Below, piece after piece: positions 53,901 through 61,200 of a stretch of 64,000 bases of DNA. This DNA is from Streptomyces sp. S.PB5. Lineage in GTDB: Bacteria; Actinomycetota; Actinomycetes; Streptomycetales; Streptomycetaceae. The translations under genes were made by a program, and so were the position numbers. Positions within the stretch are counted from its first letter, which is position 1; every line of letters starts with the position of its first letter. The notes under the pieces were generated by a model that was not told the DNA's origin, did no database searches, and saw nothing but the letters and a program-made list of their open reading frames with translations. Where the stretch lies: positions 1-64,000 of the forward strand of contig NZ_JAQMWP010000021.1 of NCBI RefSeq assembly GCF_030403745.1, given 5' to 3'.

Positions 53901-54170
53901 GGCAACGGCGAACGCGTACGTGCCGTACTGGTCGACGCGGCCGAGGAGAGCGAGCGCCGCAACCGCCGTCGGCGCAGCCCGTGGAACCGCCAGGAGGACG
54001 ACGACACCTTCCTCGCCCCGGCCTCCCGGGTGGCGACCACCGGCGGCGACTCCCCCGAGGAGGAGACGGAGCCGGGCCGTAACAGGGCCACCAGCTCCGA
54101 CTACCTGGAAGAGGACGCCGACGTGTGGGGCACCGAAGAGGGCGGCACACCGGCCGTCATCGGACGGTGA
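50985..54170 (+). CDS. Large AAWKG/WXG-type T7SS substrate candidate with repeats
   Basis: A 1061-residue protein without signal peptide. Residues 1 to about 415 are globular with a WXG-like turn (RDDASWKGEAAEVFRSLLTK, near residue 225). Residues about 419-503 are a charged coiled coil with three 18-residue repeats (RKYQEELRAEQNRQREED-type). Residues 601-705 and 748-850 are two copies of a ~105-residue module rich in FPDGS, DPDSG and NPDGS turns, probably a beta-repeat spike or linker. A Gly/Met/Pro-rich segment and a conserved-looking tail (ERVRAVLVDAAEESERRNRR ... EDADVWGTEEGG) end the protein. GTG start at 50985, AAAGGG upstream. Probably secreted by the adjacent T7SS. Confidence 0.85.
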   Translation: MADRYDPNSVVNVDKFDNAGDPSSDTWATLVTHITGYPVPDRNTIFDTLRSDHGGKLFRMDIQERSLSVLVKDSGFLTNKGEDYDIWFFNSGKKRSIMQARIVFEGRVKDGENIIFAGPGSDNVHDAQVREGNEFTDYNKDKMSTIPLARYMNGPRAALLALLGGNTTDARFSNLGVPGADVVDLNSFNTTGESFDFAAKFFKDHAVVLKDWEDRFGRDDASWKGEAAEVFRSLLTKIRENYDSYVETFNESPGAGDGTGTGGTVYSRALSLGRKYLEDAANKLLEAWLAWAKSPYYDPHQVLRYVLDDLAQWVDANNVAKTDIKSYTSRYTTTVSHSPQAGFTQVHPEYGDLTDIANWAKVGDKAVKIWSQGVNEYLGKPAAEVQSNLNNHFLDLGDDFSDNVPKPKSTSTASEEYLEKKAKEEQEEINRQNEENRRYQDELRAEQERQREEDRKYQEELRAEQNRQREEDKKYQDELREEQRREQEEAKRQAEEQAKAMEESLGGINNPNGVTEQNIDGLDDLLNQNIPVTESLGDLGDVNGQGGDQEAFTSTPPPGITNLGNLGAVNNRQDGTNNAANEAVTQNLGNLGDLNTAGGSVKTPTGGNTQLDAGKLTTDFPDGSSTSFDPDSGVLTTTHPDGSVTTQNLGDGTKVTNPDGSVTSLGDDGKLTTTFPDGSVQTVDPSTGQVSTTDPDGTTTTQDLGNLGDLNSQNNNADLSDLGDINSDLPTQSEGDLGNLNTDRSGLETPTGGSTHLSDGDIATDFRDGSRISFDPDSGLLTSTNADGTTTTTDLTHGATVTNPDGSKTSLDNGMLTTEFPDGSKQVIDPDTGIATVTDPQGNTERIDLHDLNSSGGPDTSDILDGLGDLESGGLNDTGGGTSTQDLSLFDLGVGGAGDGSSGGGVGESYLSADSAGGTGAEPLSDDAADSAGSPLASAATAGAPGAPGMPGSPGMPMGGMGAGGMGAGGDKGNGERVRAVLVDAAEESERRNRRRRSPWNRQEDDDTFLAPASRVATTGGDSPEEETEPGRNRATSSDYLEEDADVWGTEEGGTPAVIGR
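52293..52454 (+). repeat. Three tandem 54-bp (18-codon) repeats
   Basis: Units at 52293-52346, 52347-52400 and 52401-52454 encode variants of RRYQDELRAEQERQREED, forming a coiled coil inside the AAWKG-type protein. Confidence 0.85.
52785..53533 (+). repeat. Two copies of a ~105-codon module
   Basis: 52785-53098 and about 53226-53533 encode paired segments starting KTPTGGNTQL / ETPTGGSTHL, passing through FDPDSGVLT / FDPDSGLLT and VTNPDGSVTS / VTNPDGSKTS, and ending near VSTTDPDG / VTDPQG. An internal duplication within the AAWKG-type gene. Confidence 0.85.
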
Positions 54171-54351
54171 ACGCCGTACGGCCGCGGCCCGAGCGCCGCA
54201 CCGAGACGAATCACACCCGGCCCCCGCTTCCGCGGCGGGGGCCTCACCGGGCAAGATCAGCAGGGCAGTTGACGGACCGGCAAGCACGACCGGGCGTACG
54301 GACCACACGCCCGGACGCACACGGAGACCGACGGGGAAGGCAGGAGCGGGC

Positions 54352-54804
54352 GTGACGGAACCGCTGGAGAAGCGCCTCGAGAAGGCGATGGCCGAACTCC
54401 AGGCCGCCCAGGAGGCGGTCGCGCGCACCGAACGCGAGCTGCGGCAGGCGTCGTTCGCGGTGCTCTCCTCCGACCGCGCGGTCCGCGCCACCGTGGGCCC
54501 GCAGGGTGAGCTGGCCGGGATCGAGTTCCTGGAGAACAAGTACCGCGACATGTCCCCCCAGGAGCTGGCCGCCAGCGTCCTGGAAGCGGCGAACGCGGCA
54601 CGCCTGAAGATGAACCGGCATGTGATGAAGGCGATGGCGCCCTTCACGGAACCCAGCAGCAATGTGCCGGAGCTGAAGGGCTTCGAGCTGGACTGGGAGC
54701 GGATCTTCGGCCCCGAGGTACTGCGCGACGACGAGGACACCGCGCGCGACGACCGGGCCATCCCCGCCTGGCGGGACGCGCTCGGCGAGGACGGGGAGGA
54801 CTGA
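54352..54804 (+). CDS. YbaB/EbfC-family protein of the T7SS locus
   Basis: A 150-residue protein with an N-terminal coiled coil (LEKRLEKAMAELQAAQEAVA) and the YbaB/EbfC core (AVRATVGPQGELAGIEFLEN, then LAASVLEAANAARLKM). YbaB proteins bind DNA as dimers, but copies in actinobacterial T7SS loci accompany WXG-type substrates and may be chaperones. GTG at 54352 with AGGAG upstream. Its stop overlaps the next ATG by one base. Confidence 0.87.
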   Translation: MTEPLEKRLEKAMAELQAAQEAVARTERELRQASFAVLSSDRAVRATVGPQGELAGIEFLENKYRDMSPQELAASVLEAANAARLKMNRHVMKAMAPFTEPSSNVPELKGFELDWERIFGPEVLRDDEDTARDDRAIPAWRDALGEDGED

Positions 54805-55178
54805 TGGGACAGCGTTACTACGCCGACCCGAACCGCATCGAGGCCCTGGCCAGGCAGCTCGAGGAGATCGGCACCCTGGCCAAGGGCATCACCGAGGAGT
54901 TCCTCGACGAGCTGGCACCCACGGTCAGCTGGCCAGGCACGGAGGGCGACTTCGCGGAGAAGGCCAAGCCGCAGGAGCAGAAGGAACGGCAGACCACCAA
55001 GGAGACGATGATGTCCATCCGCGACGCGGTCGTGGGCATCACCGACGCCACGGTCAGCCAGGTCCGCATGATGAAGGACACCCGCGACCGCAACATCGAG
55101 GACGTCGAGCGGGTCAACAACCGCATCGAGACCGATGGGCTCAACGGTGACGGCCCGGGCGGGCATGGCCGCCGCTGA
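54804..55178 (+). CDS. WXG100-like small protein
   Basis: A 124-residue helical protein: YADPNRIEALARQLEEIGTL, the turn VSWPGTEGDFAEKA (W-P-G) and a second long helix ending in a charged tail. A WXG100-superfamily relative, probably the partner of the giant protein that starts 82 bp downstream. ATG overlaps the YbaB stop (TGATG). Confidence 0.85.
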   Translation: MGQRYYADPNRIEALARQLEEIGTLAKGITEEFLDELAPTVSWPGTEGDFAEKAKPQEQKERQTTKETMMSIRDAVVGITDATVSQVRMMKDTRDRNIEDVERVNNRIETDGLNGDGPGGHGRR

Positions 55179-55259
55179 CCTCCGCACCGCCGGCCGCTCC
55201 CGCACCACGCCGGGAGCGGCCGCTCCGTCCTGCCCGAACGGCCCACAGGACGGCCACCG

Positions 55260-58200
55260 ATGAGCATCAAGGCATCGCCCGAGGTCAACGCGATGATCTT
55301 CATCCTCACCGGGGAGAAGCTCATCGACGCCGACGAGGACCTCGCCTACGAGAGCCGCAGGCCCTACTCCGGCCTGGGCCGCAAGGTGGACCGGCTGTCC
55401 TCGCTGATCGACAAGTCGGTCCACGACATCGCCGAGGTGATGCCGGACGACCTGTCCAAGTCGTACGCCAAGGCGATGGGCATGCTCATCGACGACGGCG
55501 GCAAGAACTACCTGCGCGAGTTCGCCGAACAGCTCGAGAAGATCGCCGAAGGCCGGCGCAAGACCTCCATGGACATCATGGAGTCCAAGTGGCAGGTCAT
55601 CGCCGAGGTCATCCGGCTGCTCATCGAGATCGCCATCTACCTGGCGATGTCCTTCTTCACCGGCGGCGCCTCGGCCAGCCAGATCATGATGGCCAAGCTG
55701 CGCAGCCGGTTCCTCATCCTCACCACGCTCACCCACCTACTCCAGCGCCTGCACCTGGCGCCCTCGCTGACGGAGGCGTTCGCCGAGGCGTTCACCACCT
55801 TCGCGGTGCGGCTGGCGATGATGAACTTCGCCCCGAACGGCCGCCGTCCCGACGGCTTCGACTGGAACGACATCCTGAAATCCGCCGCATTCGGCGCCGC
55901 CGCGGGCTTCCTCACCAGCATCTTCGACGACATCGCGAAGAAGATCGTCAAGAGCTACGACAACAACTTCCTCAAGAACGGGCCCGACCTCGACTTCAAG
56001 CCCAACCCCAATCTGAAGAACACCCCGAACCCCGAGTTCAAGAACAACGGCCCCGGGCCCAATCCCAAGCCGGACCCCGACCCCGGACCCAACCCGAAGG
56101 ACCGGCCGGACCCCGTGCCGAACGCGAACGGCCCGGGCCTCACGAACAACCCGCCGGTGACCTTCCGGAACGACCCGCTCTCCTTCCGGAACAACCCGAA
56201 CCTGTGGCGCAACAACCAGATCCTGCGCAACAACGCCGACCGGCCGGGCGCGCTGGCCGGACACTACGGGATCAAGGGGACCTCCGACTTCCTCGCCGCC
56301 GGCGCCGGCGAGGCACTCGCGGAGATCCTGATCAAGGGCGCCTTCGACGGAGACTGGTCCACCAGCTGGTCCACCTTCGTCGGCGCGGGAATCAGCAGCC
56401 AGGTCGAGGCCACGCTCACCGACACCGCCCTCAACAGCGGCGCCGAACTGCGCCATGTCATCGACAAGTTGCGCAACCAGCCGCCCACCGTCTCCGTCGA
56501 CTCCGGTGACACGGGCGACACCAGGGACGCCGGCACCCGCGACGGCGACTCCTCACGCACCCAGGACGGCGACGGCCCGGATCGCACCGGCGGCCCCTCG
56601 AACACCGACCTCACGGGCGGCGCCGGCTCCACGCGTACATCACCGACGCCCAGTACCGCGGACAGCCCGCCGCCGTACACGAGCCAGGACCCGCCGCTCT
56701 ACACCACCCAGGCCCCTCCGCCGTACTCCCCGGGCTCGCTGCCCGCGACGGCCGCCGAGAACGCCCTGTGGCAGCAGGTCCACAGCGGCCCCGCCGACAT
56801 CCGCGAGCAGGCCCTGCACGACATCGCCGCATTGCGCGGCGCCCAGCCGCCCGGCAACTCGGAGATCGAGGTCCGCGACAGCCTGCACGGCAACCTCTCG
56901 CAGGTGCCCGAGGTCCGCGTGGTGCCCGCCGGTGACGGTCCGACAGTCCAGGTCGACGCCGACGAGGTCCGTCGCGCCCTGGACGGCTTCGGCACACCTA
57001 CGACGGTGGAGGACCCGATCGGCGGACCGGGGGCTGCGGAGAGCGACTTCGTCAGCACCTCGGACGTGGCCGTCCAGAACGGTGCAGACCTCAACGGCAC
57101 GTCGGATGTCACTGTCCAGAACGGCAGGGAAGCCAACGGCACTTCGGAGGTGACTGTCCCAAACGGCAGCGATACCCAGGCCACTTCGGACGAGTCCACC
57201 CACAAGAGTGCGGACGGGACGGCCGAGCAGGAGGCACCGGGCCAGGCCGGCGGCAATCCCGTGGCGTCCAACGGGTCCCAGATCGCGTCCGGGACCAACA
57301 CCGGCGCCCGGCCGGGCGGTACGCCCACGCCGGGAAGCACCACCCAGACTCCCTCCGGCGCGCAGCCCCAAGGCACCCGCACACCGGAATCCACGGCGAT
57401 GCAGGACAGTCCGCAGATCGCGCAGGACGGTTCCGCGCAGCCCTCCGTGACCTCGGAAACCTCCCCTGCGCCGGAGACCACGTCCGACCCGGCGGAGAAC
57501 TCCTCCGAGAACGTCTTCACCCCGCACACCGACCTCACCAACGCACCGCCGAAGGTGAGCACCCTCGGGTCCTACGCCGACACCGGAGACGTGGGCAAGG
57601 CGCCACCGCTGACGATCGTCGTCTCGGAGGTGTCGCCGCCCGGGGAGGGGTCCCCGGAGGCTGCCGACCTGCTGGACCGGGCCGGCACTGACCGGGCCGT
57701 CATACTGGGCCCGGCGGTCACGTCGGACGGGGCGGGGCGGCCGGTTCGCGCCGCCGTCGAGCTGACGCGGGAGGGACCGGGCGCGCCGATCCGCGTACGT
57801 CCGCTCACGGGCCCCGCGCCGACGCCGGACCACACCACGACGACCACGGTCACCACCGAGACGGCCGCCTTCCCCGGCGCGGACATCCTGCTGCCGCTCG
57901 CCGACGCTCTCGGCCCGGCACCCCGCCTGGCCACCCAGAGCACCACGACGACCGACGGCGACCCGGTGAGCACCACCACCGCTCCGCCGCCCGAGAAGGT
58001 GCTCACCGAATCCTCAACACCCGTGCGCGGCAATGGAATCGCCCTGGATTCCACGGTCCCCGCCGCGGCCAAGCTCGCCACCCTGTCCCGCCCCTGGACC
58101 GAGACGGCCACCGACCTGCACCTGGAGTCGGAACACACCGGCGGCACCGGCGGCAACGCGCCCGGCACCAGCGGCGGTCGCGGACCCGGCGACGACGGCA

Positions 58201-61200
58201 CCCCGCCACCGCCGTCGCCCGAGACGCCGGACACCCGCACGCCCGCGCACCCCGTGGCCGCCCCGCCGCAGGGCCGCATCATCGTGCGGCCGGCGGACAG
58301 CGCGGACAACGAAGCCACCTCCGACGACGGCAACACCCCCACCCGTGAGCCCGCGGTCACCACTGTGGACGGCCACACGGTCCCGCTCACACAGCTGCGG
58401 CGCTGGGTGCCGGGGTCCGCCGTGAAACCGCGGCCGGGGCGGGCCGTCCAGACGCTGACCATCTCGCAGAGCGCCGCCGAGGACGGCACGTGGCGTGACG
58501 CGGGCCGTCGGGCGCTGCTCGGCCAGGACACCTTCCGCGGGGTACGCACCACTTCGGGCCCGACCCCGTCGGCACCGCCCCGCACGGTGTTCACCGGCCC
58601 GCCGACCGCCCTCCCCGGCGCCGGCTCCGACCAGGGCGCCGACTACTTCGTGGGGCACGGCACCCCCCGTACCGTCACGCTCGGCACCGACGACGCGGCA
58701 CACCCCGCCGTCAAGGTCAGCGGTGTGCAGCTCGGCGAGGTGCTCAAGTCCTGGGCGCAGGACGGCGACCAGCAGCGGCCGCTCGTGCTGTTCTCCTGCG
58801 AGACCGGGCAGCAGCCGCTGGTGGCGGGGCTGCCGGTCGCCCAGCACGTGGCGAACCGCACCGGACGGTCCGTGTACGCCCCGACCACCGAGGTCGGCAC
58901 GGCCCGGGACGGGGACGGAGATGTCCGCGCGGTACTCACCGAGGGCACGGACGGGCCGGGACGGTGGCGGCTGTTCACCCCGGAGCCCGGCGGCGCCGAC
59001 CTGGACGCGCTTGCCCGCGACGCGGGTCTGCACACGGGTCCGGAGCCGGCCGACGCCTTCGCCCGGGCCCGTACCCTCCAGCAGATCCGCACCCTGCGCG
59101 ACGCCCTCGGCCCGGACGCCGAACAGAAGCCGGAGAACCGGGAGTTGCTCGCCGGACTGGCGTACGTGGACGGGCTGCGCTGGCTCAGCCCGGACACCGC
59201 GGCCCGCTACGGCGACGGCCGGATGACGCCGGACCTGCTGCGCCGGATGGTCACCGACCGGCCCGGCGTCACGGTCGACCCGGCGACCGGACCGACGACG
59301 GAGCAGTACACCGAATTCCTGCGCGCCGCGGCCGAGCTGCGCTCCACCGCCGGACCCGGCACCACACTCGACGCCCTGCTGCCCCCGCCGCCGCCCGCGC
59401 TCCCGCCGGGCACCCTGGTCTCGCCGCAGGACGTGCGCGGGCTCACCTTCGCGCCGTCGGCGCAGATCACCTGGTCGCTCTCCAGTACCCCGCTGCCGCT
59501 GTCCGAGCTGGGTCTGAACGCCGAGGACACCGCCGAACTCGCCCGGCGCAGGCCCGATCTGGCGCCCGCGCCGAGCCGCCCGGAGAGCCTCGCCGAAGAC
59601 CTGACACTGTTCAGCAAGGACGCCACTACCGCGGACAGCGTGCGGGCGGACGGCCGGGACTTCAGGCGGCTGGACACGCCCGGCGGCGGGAACTGCCTGT
59701 TCCGGGCGCTGCTCGACAGCGCGCGCAGCCAGGACGTACCGCCGGACTGGGCCACGCGCACCGTCGCCGGGCTGCGCGCACTGCTGCGTGATCGGATCAC
59801 CGGATCCGAACTGGCCGCCGCGGCGGCCGAAGCCACCCCGGACCCGGTGCTCGCGGTGGTGGACGACCTGCGGATGACCGCGCTCGCAGGAGTGCGGAAC
59901 GCCGACGCGCAGCGCAGGATCACCCAGCGCTGGAACGGCATCGCGCAGGCCGTCGTCAACGACGGCGACGCCCGGCGGTGGCGCCGCATCCTCCGCGACA
60001 GCGGCTATCCGCAACTCGCCGAGATCGCGCCCACCCCCATCGACGCACGACGGCTCGGCACCGACGGACTCATCGCCGCAGCGGCCGAACACGCCGGGCT
60101 GTGGGCCTCCCCGTTCGCCGACCTGCTGCCGCAGGCGCTGGCCCACACCCTCGACCTCGATCTGCGCCTCGTCCAGGCAGACCCGCACGCACCGGCCGGC
60201 ACCCTCGTCACCCCCCTCCACCCCGGCGGCCGCGGCGGCACCCTGCACCTGGCCTACAACGGCACCGACCACTACGACGCCCTGGTCCCGGCCACCGCCC
60301 CGCTCACCCCCGTACCGGCCACGGTCACGGCCGGCGCGGACCCGGCGACCGACGAGCCGGAGGGCGACGACCCCTTCGGCGAGTGGCTGCGCGGCATGGG
60401 CGGGGTCACCGACCTGGACAGCCCCGACACCGAGACCCCCGACCGGGGCGACCCGGTCCCGCTGGAGACACAGCTCGAACGGTACCGCCCGGCCCGCCTG
60501 CTGACCGGGCCGGACGCCCGGCCACCGGGCTCGGCACCGCGCACCGTGACCTTCGAGGACGGCAGCCGGCTGCCCACCGTCCTCATCGACCCGGGCGCCG
60601 GTCCGGATCCGGACGGCGGCCCCGAGTCCCGCACCGACGGCACCCGCCGGAGCCGGCCGTCCGGTCTCTTCGCCGGCCCCGGCGTCCTCACCCTGCGCTC
60701 GCCCGAGCAGGTCGCCGCGGAGATCCTCGGGCAGCTGCCGAAGAAGCTGCGCGACCAGTTCGACGAGGCGGAACTGCTGCGCCTGCTGACCGACCAGCCC
60801 GGCGCCTTCACCGCCCCGCGCGGCGCACGCTTCGTGGGCCGGGAGAAGTCCGGCGTCGGCCACGAGATGACCGTCGAGGCCATCCCGTACCACCGCTGGG
60901 AGCGCTTCTCCGAACCGAACGGCGGCACCACCCGCCTGGACACCATGCGGCGCGGCCAGGCCGGCACGGGCGGCGGGCGCAGTGTCGGATCCGGACGCCG
61001 GATCGCCGCCGCGCTGGGCATGGGCCCACCGCTCAACTGGCTGCTGAAGATCGGCGTCTCGCTGGGCTGGACCCGCCGCACCGACTACTCCCTTGGTTCC
61101 CAGGCGTACCACCAGACCGAACATCGCGCCCACGAGGGCTCGCACCTGCACCTGGACGACGTCCACTACCGGGTGCGGGTGGAGCGCGTCACCGAGGCGC

